37,565 nucleotides of DNA from Blastocatellia bacterium (GCA_013697915.1 JACCVY010000122.1:1-37565), one strand, 5' to 3'; positions 9,091 to 17,974 are shown, numbered from the stretch's first letter. Notes: a model not told the origin generated them from the sequence alone. Numbers and translations are program-made.

Positions 9091-9220
9091 GTGAGTTAAC
9101 CTCAGGGTTGGGAAGGCGGGCATGCCCCCGCTCTTTATGTGCTCGCACTTCAGCAAGGTTAGGAACCAATGCAAAGAGCGGGGGCATGCCCGCCTTCCCG
9201 ACCCTTAGCTTAAGTTACTC
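9091..9220. repeat. Long inverted repeat with GGCGGGCATGCCCGCC-type core
   Basis: The arms are 9091-9136 and 9173-9220. The inner ~32 bp of each (ending GCTCTTT and beginning AAAGAGC) are almost perfectly complementary; the outer ~14 bp pair imperfectly (GTGAGTTAAC versus AAGTTACTC). Each arm also holds a near-palindrome of its own around GGGCATGCCC. The 36-bp loop is unrelated. It occupies the 383-bp gap 8951-9333 between the DUF885 and sigma-factor genes, which otherwise contains nothing I can identify. Confidence 0.85.
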
Positions 9221-9333
9221 ACCTGGTTACTACGTTTGAAAGCCTTTCAAAGAGGAGCGATTAGAATTCTCACGATTCGTTGATTTAGCAGTGCTGCATC
9301 TTGTTAATCATGTAAATCCTGTCCATACAGAAT

Positions 9334-11079
9334 CTAAAACAGCGAACCCGTATCTCCCGGCAACATCGCCTTCCGCACCAGCGGAATTGGCGGGCCACCA
9401 TATTTCAGAAACTCATCATGAAACTGTTGCCAGGCCTGTTTGCCGCCGCGTGATGCGCTCCAATCTTCTCGCAGTTTACGAATCATCAGCTTGCCCATTG
9501 TGTAGTTTAGATAAGCGGGATCGAAAGTGCCGCGCGCCGATTGCTGTCGCGCGTTGGCTGCATCCTGATAACCTTGTTCCAAAAACATCTTTTCCGACTC
9601 TTCCACCGTCATCTTTCCGGTGTGCATTTCAATCGCCGAAACAAAACGCACGTTGCGCAATAGCGCTTCCAACAATTGGCCGATGTGCATTTCGTCAGAA
9701 CCATTTCCCAGACCTTCTTCCCACATCATCTCTTCAGTGTAGTGGGCCCACCCTTCGGAGAATGCATAACCGACAAACAGTTGGCCAAACTTTGAAGACG
9801 AACGATTGGCATGCAGGAATTGCAGGAAGTGGCCGGGCCAAACTTCGTGCACTGAAGTGAAAAGGAGACTTCCCTGCCCCGGCACATAAGCGTCCTTCTC
9901 TTGTTGCGACCAGGTGGGATCGGGTGGCGCCAGATAATAAATAGACGGCAGCCCCTTCTCATATGGCCCGGGAATATTGATGTAGGCGAAGTTCCAGCGG
10001 CGATAGGCCGGGGCCTCGGCAACCTTTGCTTCCTCGTTGCCGGGAATCGTTACCACCTTTTTGTCGAGAATGAACGCCTTCAAATCTTTCAATTGTTTGC
10101 GCGCCACCTCAACTGCACCGCCCTCAGGCTTATGCGATTGCGCCTGGGCTACGCATTCCACAATCGATTTGCCGGGCGCATAAGAAGTACACGCAGTTTT
10201 CAACGCCTCGAGATTTCGCTGCAGATCCTGGCGTCCCACTTGCGCGAGCTTGTCGAGCGGCACCTCGACGCGCTCAGTTGCTTTCAACATCTCGCTAAAT
10301 TTTTCCGCTCCGAGTTGGAAGTTTGTCGTCGCCGTTGCTTCCTGAGTTTTAAACCAGGCATCGATGTCCTGCATCGACTTTATGGCGCCGTCGTTCGCTT
10401 CCTTGAAATTTTTCTGAAGTTGTTCGTCTTTGACGGACGCGAAAATGTCCGGCACATCCTTCTGATAAAAAGAGATTAAGCCGCCGAACGTGGTGTGGCC
10501 GATATTTACAAAAGTCCTGGGCAAAGGAGTTCTCAGGTTCTTGCGGATCTGCTCAACGGCCACGGGGATCGCTTTCGCGTAAGCAGTGTAGGCACGCAGG
10601 CGTTGATCGAGCGGCGCGTATTCGCGGGAAACATAAACGTCAGGGTCAATACTATTCGCATAAAACTGCGGACAGCGGAAGGGCCATTCGGCCGACTCCA
10701 ACCAGAAGAGATCGCCGTCGATAACGGATGAAACATAGTCGCGCTCAAAACGTTGTCGCTCGTTGAGCGTCGCATCCTGGAAACCGGCGACGCGATCTTT
10801 GGCAGCATGCAGCCGCTTTACGTCGCCCGCAATGCCCTCCGCACTCCAGTCTGTTAGCTTGCCGTCAAACTCGTGCCGTCCGGCGCGCACCGCGAACTCA
10901 GGATGGGCTACGAAGTATGCTTCAAGAAACTCGTTTACATATGAATCCCATTCTTTTGATTCGCCTGTGGTCGCTGTTTGTTGATTGGCGGGTGGCTTGG
11001 CTTGCTGGCAAGCCGAAAAGATCAACAGCAGGGCGAAGGTAAGAACGATAAAAAAGCGCGACAGGATTTTGACTGACAT
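9334..11079 (-). CDS. DUF885 family lipoprotein (putative metallohydrolase)
   Basis: 581 residues from ATG 11079, preceded by AAGGGGAG; the frame extends upstream but without signal or conservation. The N-terminus is a lipoprotein signal (SVKILSRFFIVLTFALLLIFSAC, Cys at ~24), followed by a Pro/Gln/Thr linker. The body matches DUF885: YLAPPDPTW, the histidine motif HEVWPGHFLQF and GYAFSEGWAHYTEEMM near residues 430-480. The HExxPGH pattern and downstream Glu suggest a zinc-dependent hydrolase, but the family has no agreed biochemical role. It is expected on the outer face of a membrane. The gene stands 80 bp downstream of an exported hypothetical protein gene on the same strand. Confidence 0.88.
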   Translation of the reverse strand: MSVKILSRFFIVLTFALLLIFSACQQAKPPANQQTATTGESKEWDSYVNEFLEAYFVAHPEFAVRAGRHEFDGKLTDWSAEGIAGDVKRLHAAKDRVAGFQDATLNERQRFERDYVSSVIDGDLFWLESAEWPFRCPQFYANSIDPDVYVSREYAPLDQRLRAYTAYAKAIPVAVEQIRKNLRTPLPRTFVNIGHTTFGGLISFYQKDVPDIFASVKDEQLQKNFKEANDGAIKSMQDIDAWFKTQEATATTNFQLGAEKFSEMLKATERVEVPLDKLAQVGRQDLQRNLEALKTACTSYAPGKSIVECVAQAQSHKPEGGAVEVARKQLKDLKAFILDKKVVTIPGNEEAKVAEAPAYRRWNFAYINIPGPYEKGLPSIYYLAPPDPTWSQQEKDAYVPGQGSLLFTSVHEVWPGHFLQFLHANRSSSKFGQLFVGYAFSEGWAHYTEEMMWEEGLGNGSDEMHIGQLLEALLRNVRFVSAIEMHTGKMTVEESEKMFLEQGYQDAANARQQSARGTFDPAYLNYTMGKLMIRKLREDWSASRGGKQAWQQFHDEFLKYGGPPIPLVRKAMLPGDTGSLF

Positions 11080-11158
11080 CGGGCACTCCCCTTCAGGCGA
11101 ATTTGAGGTTGAAGCGAAGTGTATGAGACGGCAATTGGTCAATCAAGTCCGGCAGGCG

Positions 11159-11884
11159 TCAATGCCCTGGCGACGCCCCTTCCAGACGTTTCCGCGCCTC
11201 GGCCGCCTGCGAGCTGTGCGGATAACGATGAACTAACTCCTGCCAGCCTTCGCCATCGTAGCGAAATTGTTTCGCACTCTGGTCAAAGAGAAAAGTTATG
11301 CCCTGGCGATTGTAACGGTCCAATTCATTAAAATTGAGAAAGTAACTAAACAACGGAGCGCTGCCGGCGTTCATTTCTTTCTCATCAAGTCGCCGCGCAG
11401 CATCACGCGAAAGATGAATGGCGGCGTCCTCGGCAGCCAAAGCGTAGAGAAGTAATACTGCCGGCCGCAGCTCGGAAGCAGTGAAGTAATCCAAAAAGAT
11501 TTTCGCCCGCACCACACGATCAAAACTGTCGGAAGCTTTTATTAACCGTAACAAGCGCGCGTCGTCGCCGCCACGCGACGGCGCGAACACTGCGTCGCGC
11601 TGGATCCAGCCGCCCGTGCGCAGGGTTACGTTGACTTTATAAAAAACAATTCCATCCCGGCTGCGCTTGTCTCCCTTAATGGCAACCAGAATGCCACGTC
11701 CCAATCGCCGTAAAAGATTTGCCGAGAGTTCCGGACGGGCTCTGAGTGCCGACAATCTCTCATCAGCAACCACCGCCAGTCGTCCGCCCGGCGGTGGCCG
11801 CCGCTTGGCAAGAACCGCCGCCGGCAAGATGCTGAGACACAAAAAAATAACTACTGAGAAGACGCGTAAGGATCGATTCGTCAC
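11159..11884 (-). CDS. Exported hypothetical protein
   Basis: 241 residues if translation starts at the GTG at 11884, which has GAGGG six to eight bases upstream; another GTG lies at 11896. Residues ~5-28 form a signal peptide (VFSVVIFLCLSILPAAVLAK). Residues ~35-100 look like a small beta-rich SH3-like segment (LGRGILVAIKGDK, then GGWIQRDAVFAP). The C-terminal ~100 residues are helical and end with a tetratricopeptide-like phrase (YPHSSQAAEARKRLEG). I recognise no named family. The codon-like composition matches its neighbours, and the gene sits between ruvC and the DUF885 gene on the same strand. Confidence 0.65.
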   Translation of the reverse strand: MTNRSLRVFSVVIFLCLSILPAAVLAKRRPPPGGRLAVVADERLSALRARPELSANLLRRLGRGILVAIKGDKRSRDGIVFYKVNVTLRTGGWIQRDAVFAPSRGGDDARLLRLIKASDSFDRVVRAKIFLDYFTASELRPAVLLLYALAAEDAAIHLSRDAARRLDEKEMNAGSAPLFSYFLNFNELDRYNRQGITFLFDQSAKQFRYDGEGWQELVHRYPHSSQAAEARKRLEGASPGH

Positions 11885-11944
11885 GACAGCCCTCACAAAA
11901 ATGAGATCTATTTAGGGTGAATTATTTTGCCGGGCGCGACAGGG

Positions 11945-12499
11945 TCAGCGGGAGACGCGACGCCGGGTTTGAATGGCAGCCGTTAACTTGCTGCCTGCCC
12001 CCGCCTGTGCGGCGAGAATGCGTTGGGCATAAGAGGCATGATGAAAATGACAGATGGCCACTGCCAGCGCATCGGCAGCGTCGTGCGGTTCGGGAATGCT
12101 GTCGAGCGCGAGCAACGTCTTGACCATCTGTTGTACTTGAAATTTTTGGGCGTTTCCATGACCAACAACAGATTGTTTCACAAGCCTGGGAGAGTACTCG
12201 TGAATCGCAATCGCTGCTCGCTCGGCGACAAGCATGGCTACGCCCCGAACCTGTCCGAGTTTCAATGTTACTTTGACATTAGTAGCAAGAAAGCCATCTT
12301 CAATGGCACAAGCTTCCGGACTGTGACGTTGAATCACGTCCGCAAGCGCATCGGCAATTTTCAATAGCCGGGCTGGAAATCTTTGGCCGGCGTGCGATCG
12401 AATCGTGCCGCATTCGACCAAGCGATAATCCCGGCCATCGCTTTCGATAACGCCCCAGCCGGTGGTTTCGCTACCTGGATCGATTCCTAAAACGCGCAT
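11945..12499 (-). CDS. ruvC: Holliday junction endonuclease RuvC
   Basis: 184 residues. The protein begins MRVLGIDPGSETTGWGV with the first catalytic Asp at position 7. The second acidic site is in CAIEDGFLATN and the LKLGQVRG segment follows. The last two acids are in PHDAADALAVA. All four acidic residues of the RuvC active site appear present and the length is normal. The enzyme resolves Holliday junctions with RuvAB during recombination; ruvA and ruvB are not adjacent here. The C-terminal ~20 residues are Arg/Ala-rich and poorly conserved. Confidence 0.96.
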   Translation of the reverse strand: MRVLGIDPGSETTGWGVIESDGRDYRLVECGTIRSHAGQRFPARLLKIADALADVIQRHSPEACAIEDGFLATNVKVTLKLGQVRGVAMLVAERAAIAIHEYSPRLVKQSVVGHGNAQKFQVQQMVKTLLALDSIPEPHDAADALAVAICHFHHASYAQRILAAQAGAGSKLTAAIQTRRRVSR

Positions 12500-12534
12500 C
12501 TTTAGAAGAGTTGAGCGGCCGCGTTACTCGTGTT

Positions 12535-12576
12535 GAGATTTGAGATCTGAAATTTCAGATTACAGATTTAGACTTC
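12535..12576. repeat. Short heptamer array (GAGATTT/CAGATTT)
   Basis: Six consecutive 7-bp units (GAGATTT, GAGATCT, GAAATTT, CAGATTA, CAGATTT, AGACTTC) begin 36 bp upstream of the ruvC start. They fold back around GATCTGAAATTTCAGATT. The rest of the 260-bp gap (12500-12759) shows no gene. Confidence 0.7.
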
Positions 12577-12759
12577 AGAACTCAGCGCGGCGAGTATACT
12601 ACAGCGCGCCCACAGCGAGCATCGACTTTTCTTCCGATGAGCTATTTCAATTCTTGCCAGATTTCTTGCATAGAACTTTGCGTTCTCAAGGCAGGAAAGT
12701 GAAGGCATTCCTGGCATGCGGGTGGGCGCATACCTGAAATGTCAAATTCGAATCAAGCC

Positions 12760-13248
12760 TCACTCGGCACGCGGAATAATTAGCTGCTGTCCTACCTGAA
12801 TCTTGTCGGGATCGTGAAGCTTGTCGCGATTAGCATAGAAGATGCGCATATACTCGTTTGCATCTCCATAATACTGCTTGCTGATTCGCGAAAGATTGTC
12901 GCCGGCCTTGACCGTGTAGGTTTCCCCTTGTCCCGATCCCCCGCCTGCGGCTGCTGCCGCTGCGCGCGCTTGGTCGACATTGATCTCAGCAGTAATGTCG
13001 TCCTGACTGGGGTTAACTAACTTTATCTGGTCCCAAAACTTATTCTTAGCATCTTCAGATGGCGCACTGCCCTTGATGAAAAGCTTGTTGTCCTGAACGT
13101 GAAGATTCTGAAATTGAATTTGCTGCTGATCAGCCATGTTCAGAACCGATTGGTATTTCTGTTTCAATTCATTAAAGCGCTGCTGTGCGCCTTGTTGTTG
13201 TTCGGATTCAGACGCGCCGTGCCCAAACATTTTGTCGAAGAGTCCCAT
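12760..13248 (-). CDS. BON-LysM protein, Kbp/YgaU-like
   Basis: 162 residues from ATG 13248, which has GGAAGGAA upstream. It opens MGLFDKMFG like the E. coli potassium-binding protein Kbp (YgaU). A coiled, Gln-rich stretch (~15-45) precedes a degenerate BON domain (~45-95: NLHVQDNKLFIKGSAPSEDAK). An Ala/Gly linker leads to a C-terminal LysM domain (YTVKAGDNLSRISKQYYGDANEYMRIFYANR, then IQVGQQLIIP). The LysM half is very close to Kbp. There is no signal peptide, so the protein is probably cytoplasmic as in Kbp, where it binds K+. Whether this homologue binds K+ is an inference. It stands alone between ruvC and the lmbE-like gene. Confidence 0.85.
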   Translation of the reverse strand: MGLFDKMFGHGASESEQQQGAQQRFNELKQKYQSVLNMADQQQIQFQNLHVQDNKLFIKGSAPSEDAKNKFWDQIKLVNPSQDDITAEINVDQARAAAAAAGGGSGQGETYTVKAGDNLSRISKQYYGDANEYMRIFYANRDKLHDPDKIQVGQQLIIPRAE

Positions 13249-13407
13249 AATTCTTGATTCCTTCCGGTTTTGTTTTCGCTGTTTCAAACTCACGGGGGTT
13301 GTATAGAAGCGTTTGCAACGAGTGTGCCTAACTTTCAATGATCTCAGATTCGCAGGGTATGCGCTTCAGGGATCGGAGTTCTATCGTTTCCGCTGGCCCT
13401 GACCGTC

Positions 13408-14271
13408 TTAGTGACTTGCAGCGCTTTGCGGAAAAAGATTCGCCAAAGCATCGCAGGCAAGCGACTGCCACTCCTCCCTGGTCGGCGCCCAGTCGAACTT
13501 TTCGTAATGAAGCTTTCCCTTCTGGGGCGGCGTGCTGAAATCGTAAGCCAACGGTTGCCGAAATTTTTCCGGGCCGATTGGCGAGTTGTCGAGACTCTCG
13601 CGTTGGGTTTCAAAACACGCGAACATCCGCCGCTTCATTTCCCTGGCGTCATCGTCCAACAACAAGGTAGTCGTCTCGCGCTCGGCGCCCGACAAAAAGT
13701 CCGGGACCTTAGCTTTAAAGTCTTCACTGGGATGTAGGCCCATCTCGAATAACACCGGCGGCTTGAATCCGTTTTGCCTCATCAGGCGCAGGGCGGCATG
13801 CGTTGCAAAGGCCGTGGCATCGTGATCCGGATGTCCACCTTCGTAAGCGTGTGTAACAACGATATCCGCCGCCGCCTGCTGAAGAAAGGTTGAGATCTTC
13901 TTTGTCAGGTCAGCCAAACAGGCCGACGCGCGCTGGTCGGGGATGTCCAGTTCGACGACACGATTATCCGGGACATTCGCAATTGCCAGCGCCGCAAGAC
14001 ACTCTTCTTTGCGTGCCCGCGCATAATCCGCAAGCGCCTCAAACCCTGCCGCCCTGGCGTCCTGCATATCGCGCGGCGCGCCGTCGGTGACATGCAGAAC
14101 CGTGACGTCCACGAGTTTGGAGATCAAACAACCGGCGCCTACTACTTCATCAGCCGGGTGAGCGACAATTACGGAACAGCGCATCGTTCGATTCAAATCC
14201 CCCGTGCCAAACAATTTCGCGCGAGCCGAGCGGGGTTTCCAGAGCGGCGTATGTCGAACGGGCTGAGTCAT
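13408..14271 (-). CDS. PIG-L/LmbE family deacetylase homologue with altered active-site motif
   Basis: 287 residues; a start at ATG 14184 (residue 30) would give the usual family N-terminus. The zinc-binding loop of the family, AHPDDE, reads AHPADE here (H38, A40, D41). The second motif GGHPDHDA is intact (H147, D149, H150). These enzymes (MshB, PIG-L, BshB) remove N-acetyl groups from GlcNAc conjugates using one zinc. His, the second Asp and the distal His bind the metal, while the first Asp of the pair is the general base. The Asp-to-Ala change (codon GCT) thus hits the expected catalytic base. The ATG at 14271 overlaps a TGA of a small upstream frame. Confidence 0.85.
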   Translation of the reverse strand: MTQPVRHTPLWKPRSARAKLFGTGDLNRTMRCSVIVAHPADEVVGAGCLISKLVDVTVLHVTDGAPRDMQDARAAGFEALADYARARKEECLAALAIANVPDNRVVELDIPDQRASACLADLTKKISTFLQQAAADIVVTHAYEGGHPDHDATAFATHAALRLMRQNGFKPPVLFEMGLHPSEDFKAKVPDFLSGAERETTTLLLDDDAREMKRRMFACFETQRESLDNSPIGPEKFRQPLAYDFSTPPQKGKLHYEKFDWAPTREEWQSLACDALANLFPQSAASH

Positions 14272-14507
14272 CAGCAGTCACTTGCTCCCGGTTTCAGATA
14301 GCAGCAACTGCGCCTCGCCGTTTGCATATCTCGCATGGAATCAAGACATGCGCTGTGTATGTCCGGTACGAATTGAAGTGCCGCCTGGTTACACCAAAAG
14401 ATTGAGACAACATCGCTGCGGTAAGCCTGGCCGGGATGAATGCGAAGCTTTTGGCGTTTGCCGCCAATCTTTCGGCTTTGCCTGCCAATGATGTAGTCAA
14501 CCCTCAT
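14271..14507 (-). CDS. Possible small or eroded gene, unknown
   Basis: The 337-bp gap 14272-14608 between the GNAT and LmbE-like genes is open on the minus strand. From ATG 14507 it would encode 78 residues beginning MRVDYIIGRQSRKIGG. The frame stays open upstream to 14684, overlapping the GNAT gene. The stop TGA overlaps the LmbE ATG (TGATG). I recognise no domain, and the composition (His, Arg, Cys, Gln) is not convincing. It may be a short coupled gene, a gene remnant, or non-coding. I would not rely on it. Confidence 0.22.
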   Translation of the reverse strand: MRVDYIIGRQSRKIGGKRQKLRIHPGQAYRSDVVSIFWCNQAALQFVPDIHSACLDSMRDMQTARRSCCYLKPGASDC

Positions 14508-14608
14508 ACCAAAGGCAATTTGCGGAGGAATGCTGGGCGGGTCTATTTCGAAACGATCCTGGCGGAAGGCCTTTGGCGCGAGATTCGAGACAGGGTTAGT
14601 TAACGGTC

Positions 14609-15121
14609 TTATATCTTTGCGTACATCAACTGATCCAGGACTTCTCCATTCTTGAGCGCGCTGCGGCGCAAGCGCCCTTCGCAAGTGTAGCCGGCTTTTT
14701 CGAGTACCCTTATTGAAGCGTCGTTGTTGGCGAAGGGAACGGCGTACACGCGGGTGAGATTGAGATGTTTGAAGGCGTACTCGGTTATGATTTCAAGCGC
14801 GGCAGTCGCTATGCCCCGTCCCCAGTGCTGCTCGCTAAGCCAGTATCCGACCTCAGCGGAACAGCGCTCGACGTCTTGCTGTAACACCAATCCTATCCCA
14901 CCGACCGCTTCACCATTAACATCAATGGCAAAGCTAGTCCCGGGAGTTATTGCGGTAATGTGCTCGAGCCATCGCTCGGCATCCGCATCTGTGTAAGGAT
15001 GTGGAAACTGGTCGCGCAGGTTGATCCAGATTTTCCGATTGTTGGCGTGCAGGGGAAGTGTTTCCTTATCACTGTCACGCCACGAACGAATCGTGCACGG
15101 GCCGCATTCGAGATACACCAT
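14609..15121 (-). CDS. GNAT family N-acetyltransferase (RimJ/RimL type)
   Basis: 170 residues from ATG 15121 (AAGGATC upstream), 22 bp after the ligase gene stop. The frame runs further upstream over the ligase gene but without sense. The GNAT core has YWLSEQHWGRGIATAALEIITEYAF, containing the acetyl-CoA loop (GRGIATA), then YAVPFANNDASIRVLEKAGYTCEG. This matches the RimJ/RimL/Acetyltransf_3 pattern that acetylates ribosomal or other protein N-termini, or small amines. The substrate cannot be predicted. It is probably co-transcribed with the ligase. Confidence 0.9.
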   Translation of the reverse strand: MVYLECGPCTIRSWRDSDKETLPLHANNRKIWINLRDQFPHPYTDADAERWLEHITAITPGTSFAIDVNGEAVGGIGLVLQQDVERCSAEVGYWLSEQHWGRGIATAALEIITEYAFKHLNLTRVYAVPFANNDASIRVLEKAGYTCEGRLRRSALKNGEVLDQLMYAKI

Positions 15122-15143
15122 TTGATCCTTTTTCGCCTGCGTT

Positions 15144-16148
15144 TCAGTGGCTGTCGAGTTGCTCAAAGTTGCATTGCTTCGGTTTCTTTTCCGGACGCCA
15201 GCGCAGAAACCGCGTACCGTGACGAAAACGCCCGCCGGTGAAATGATCGTATTGAACTTCAACCACCAGTTTAGTTTTCAGCGGTTGCCATTCGCCAGAA
15301 CGTTCGGTGCTCCAGCGGCTTGGACCACCCGGCGCGTTACCGGTAAAACCCGGTGGCCCGATCAGCGGTTCGAGTTTCTTCGTTAACTCTTTTTTTCCGG
15401 CTTCGTTAAAGCTTGAAGTGAAACCAACATGATGCAATAGACCCGCGTCATCGTATAAACCGAGCAACAGCGAGCCGACCACTTTGCCTTTTGACGCATA
15501 GCGGAATCCGCCAAGCACGCAATCGGCGGTGCGCATCCTTTTGACTTTCTGCATGCCGTCGCGCGTCCCCGAGCGATACTCGAGATCGCTGCGTTTGGCA
15601 ATCACTCCATCAAGCTTTATGCCCGCTGATGAAAGCCACTTTTGCGCCGTCGCATAGTCTTCAGTTTTGGGAGACAACTCGATGCTCGCGTTCTTTGCAA
15701 AATATTTCTTCGCAAACTTCTCGAGCTTCTGACGACGCTTGACGAGTGGCTCTTCAAAGACAGTTTTGCCTGCCTCATCAACCAGCAAATCGAAGATGAT
15801 GTAATTGGCCGGCGTTGCGAGCGACAGCTTTTGTATGCGACTGGCGGCTGGGTGGATGCGCTGAAGCAAATCGTCAAACGACAGTCCACCTTTGACAGGA
15901 ATCACCAGTTCACCGTCGAGCACAAAACTGGTTGCTTTCAACTTCAGCAGCGCCTCGACCACTTCCGGAAAGTAGCGCGCCAGCGGCTGGCCCGACTTTG
16001 ATTGCAGCTCGATCTTCTTGCCGTCGCGAAAAGCGAGGCAGCGAAAGCCATCCCACTTTGGTTCATACTCCCACTCCGCGCCGGCGGGAATCTTGTCCAC
16101 GAGCTGCGCTTCCATCGGCGGAAATGGCGGCTTAATTGGCAAAGTCAT
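15144..16148 (-). CDS. ATP-dependent DNA ligase, LigC/LigD-ligase-domain type
   Basis: 334 residues. The nucleotidyl-transfer motif is YEPKWDGFR with the adenylated Lys at 31. Motif III/IIIa follows (VLDGELVIP, then YIIFDLL), then motif IV (LDGVIAKR) and motif V (VKRMRTADCVLGGFRY). The C-terminal OB domain ends with VVEVQYDHFTGGRFRHGTRFLRWRPEK. This is the compact stand-alone form related to LigC and to the ligase domain of LigD. No Ku, primase or phosphoesterase gene is adjacent, so a role in end joining or base-excision repair is an inference. The ATG at 16148 lacks a clear ribosome site and may be leaderless. The window also holds NAD-dependent LigA (26498-28555). Confidence 0.93.
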   Translation of the reverse strand: MTLPIKPPFPPMEAQLVDKIPAGAEWEYEPKWDGFRCLAFRDGKKIELQSKSGQPLARYFPEVVEALLKLKATSFVLDGELVIPVKGGLSFDDLLQRIHPAASRIQKLSLATPANYIIFDLLVDEAGKTVFEEPLVKRRQKLEKFAKKYFAKNASIELSPKTEDYATAQKWLSSAGIKLDGVIAKRSDLEYRSGTRDGMQKVKRMRTADCVLGGFRYASKGKVVGSLLLGLYDDAGLLHHVGFTSSFNEAGKKELTKKLEPLIGPPGFTGNAPGGPSRWSTERSGEWQPLKTKLVVEVQYDHFTGGRFRHGTRFLRWRPEKKPKQCNFEQLDSH

Positions 16149-16163
16149 ATTCGCAAAGATAGC

Positions 16164-16246
16164 AGATAGAAGTCAGAGGTCAGAAGTCAGAGATCAGAGG
16201 ACCTCTGACTTCTGACCCCCGACCTCGATCTTTGACCTCTGACTTA
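16164..16246. repeat. Heptamer palindrome (AGAAGTC/GACCTCT-type) in a divergent promoter region
   Basis: The left arm at 16164-16200 (units AGTCAGA, GGTCAGA, AGTCAGA, GATCAGA) meets the right arm at 16201-16246 (TCTGACT, TCTGACC, CCCGACC and others) with almost no loop; the centre is AGAGGACCTCT. It lies between the start codons of the divergent ligase (16148) and oxidoreductase (16397) genes, so it probably overlaps one or both promoters. Confidence 0.85.
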
Positions 16247-16260
16247 GGCATCGATATTGC
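16232..16260 (+). promoter_or_regulatory. Possible sigma70-type promoter for the FAD-Rieske gene
   Basis: TTGACC at 16232-16237 and TATTGC at 16255-16260 are spaced by 17 bp. The -35 hexamer is part of the last units of the heptamer array. The match is moderate and the untranslated leader would be about 130 bases. This is a suggestion only. Confidence 0.25.
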
Positions 16261-16396
16261 TATCTGTTCAATCGACATACTTAATAACGCAAACGCGGGA
16301 TATTAAAGGTGCAAACGAGACACGAACTTTTCGATTTGTACCGGATAGCTACATTGGAGCCGGAAGATCAGCGCCGCATCAAGCAGGATTGAAATT

Positions 16397-17974
16397 ATGA
16401 ATAAACCAATTGAAAAAAACGTTCAGCCGAATGAGGAAGAACCAGCGCAAACGCTTTCTCTTTGGACCGACACCGCCGCGATTCCGCTCGAGACGCCGTT
16501 GATCGAACGAGTTAGCGCCGACGTCTGCATGGTGGGAGCCGGCATTGCTGGAATGACCACCGCTTACCTGTTGGCTCGCGAAGGCAAGTCGGTCGTCGTG
16601 CTAGACGATGGACCAATCGGCGGCGGCATGACCGGGCGAACGACGGCGCATCTGGTTAACGCACTTGACGATCGTTACTTCGACTTAGAACGGTTGCATG
16701 GCGAGGAGGGCGCGCGCCTCGCTGCCGAGAGTCACACGGCGGCCATCGATAAAGTCGAGCAGATTGTTAAAGACGAAAAGATCGAATGCGAGTTTGAACG
16801 GCTGGATGGTTATTTGTTTGTGCCGCCGCGGGACTCAAAGAAAATTCTTGACGAGGAATTAGCAGCAGTGTACCGGGCGGGGTTGCTCGATATCGAAAAA
16901 GTGGAGCGTGTTCCCTGGGATTCATTCGACACTGGGCCGGCTTTAAGGTTTCCCCGCCAGGCGCAGTTTCACCCGCTCAAGTATTTGGCTGGCTTGGCGA
17001 AGGCGATAAAACAAAAAGGCGGGCGCATCTACACCGAAAGCCACGCGAAGGAGATCGAGGGCGGCAAGAAAGCGCGGGTGGAGACGAACGGCGGCGGAGT
17101 TGTAACTGCGGACGCGGTGGTGATCGCGACCAACAGTCCGGTGAACGATCTGATCGCGATTCACACCAAACAAGCCGGATACCAAACTTACGTTATCGGC
17201 GCGCGCATTCCGCGCGGCTCAGTTACTCGCGGGCTCTACTGGGACACGCCCGATCCCTACCATTACATTCGTATTGAAACCTTGGGTAAAGGCACGGCTG
17301 GTTACGACGTTTTGATTGTTGGCGGAGAAGATCACAAGACGGGACAAAAGGACGACGCCGGCAAGCGCTTTGGCGCGCTTGAGCGCTGGACTCGTCATCG
17401 TTTTCCGATGATCGAACGCATTGATTATCGCTGGTCGGGCGAAGTCATGGAACCGATCGACGGTTTGGCGTTCATCGGTCGCAACCCGATGGACTCGACC
17501 AATGTTTACATTGCAACCGGCGATTCCGGCAACGGCATGACGCATGGCACGATTGCGGGAATGCTTTTGACTGATTTGATTCTGGGTCGCAAGAACGATT
17601 GGGAGTCAATTTACGATCCATCGCGCATTACGCTGAAGGCGCTACCCGAGTTTGCGAAAGAGAACCTAAATGTCGCAAGTCAGTACAAGGACTTGATCTT
17701 CGGAGCGGACGTTGATTCCGAAACAGAGATTAAGCGGGGCTCGGGTGCGGTCATCTCGCGAGGGCTGCACAAGGTTGCGGTTTATCGTGACGCGGATGGC
17801 GCAACGCATGAACTTTCCGCAGTCTGCCGCCACCTGGGCTGCATCGTTAATTGGAACTCGTTGGAAAATACCTGGGATTGTCCGTGTCACGGCTCTCGTT
17901 ACGACGCATTGGGCAAAGTTATCCAGGGACCGGCGAATAGCGATCTGCCGCCGGTGGATGAGGCTGCAAATTAA
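16397..17974 (+). CDS. FAD-dependent oxidoreductase with C-terminal Rieske [2Fe-2S] domain
   Basis: 525 residues from ATG 16397 (AGGA upstream). Residues ~42-75 form the FAD dinucleotide fold ([15 protein letters not shown]47/G49/G52), within a DAO-type (D-amino-acid oxidase/glycine oxidase fold) domain to about residue 400. The C-terminal ~90 residues form a Rieske domain with CRHLGC (C477, H479, C482) and CPCHGS (C495, C497, H498). C477, H479, C495 and H498 bind the cluster, and C482/C497 could form the bc1/b6f-type disulfide. There is no signal peptide. Such DAO-Rieske fusions are found in Bacillus (YhfW-like) and soil bacteria, where the substrate is unknown. The intact ligands suggest a working electron relay from FAD to the cluster. 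Confidence 0.93.
   Translation: MNKPIEKNVQPNEEEPAQTLSLWTDTAAIPLETPLIERVSADVCMVGAGIAGMTTAYLLAREGKSVVVLDDGPIGGGMTGRTTAHLVNALDDRYFDLERLHGEEGARLAAESHTAAIDKVEQIVKDEKIECEFERLDGYLFVPPRDSKKILDEELAAVYRAGLLDIEKVERVPWDSFDTGPALRFPRQAQFHPLKYLAGLAKAIKQKGGRIYTESHAKEIEGGKKARVETNGGGVVTADAVVIATNSPVNDLIAIHTKQAGYQTYVIGARIPRGSVTRGLYWDTPDPYHYIRIETLGKGTAGYDVLIVGGEDHKTGQKDDAGKRFGALERWTRHRFPMIERIDYRWSGEVMEPIDGLAFIGRNPMDSTNVYIATGDSGNGMTHGTIAGMLLTDLILGRKNDWESIYDPSRITLKALPEFAKENLNVASQYKDLIFGADVDSETEIKRGSGAVISRGLHKVAVYRDADGATHELSAVCRHLGCIVNWNSLENTWDCPCHGSRYDALGKVIQGPANSDLPPVDEAAN

Noticed and set aside
12540-12737. A 65-codon open frame on the plus strand upstream of ruvC
   Set aside because: Its first part is the heptamer array, it has no ribosome site, and the peptide shows no family resemblance.
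15144-16148. The ATP-dependent ligase considered as part of an NHEJ operon
   Set aside because: No Ku, primase-polymerase or phosphoesterase gene is adjacent; only a GNAT gene follows.
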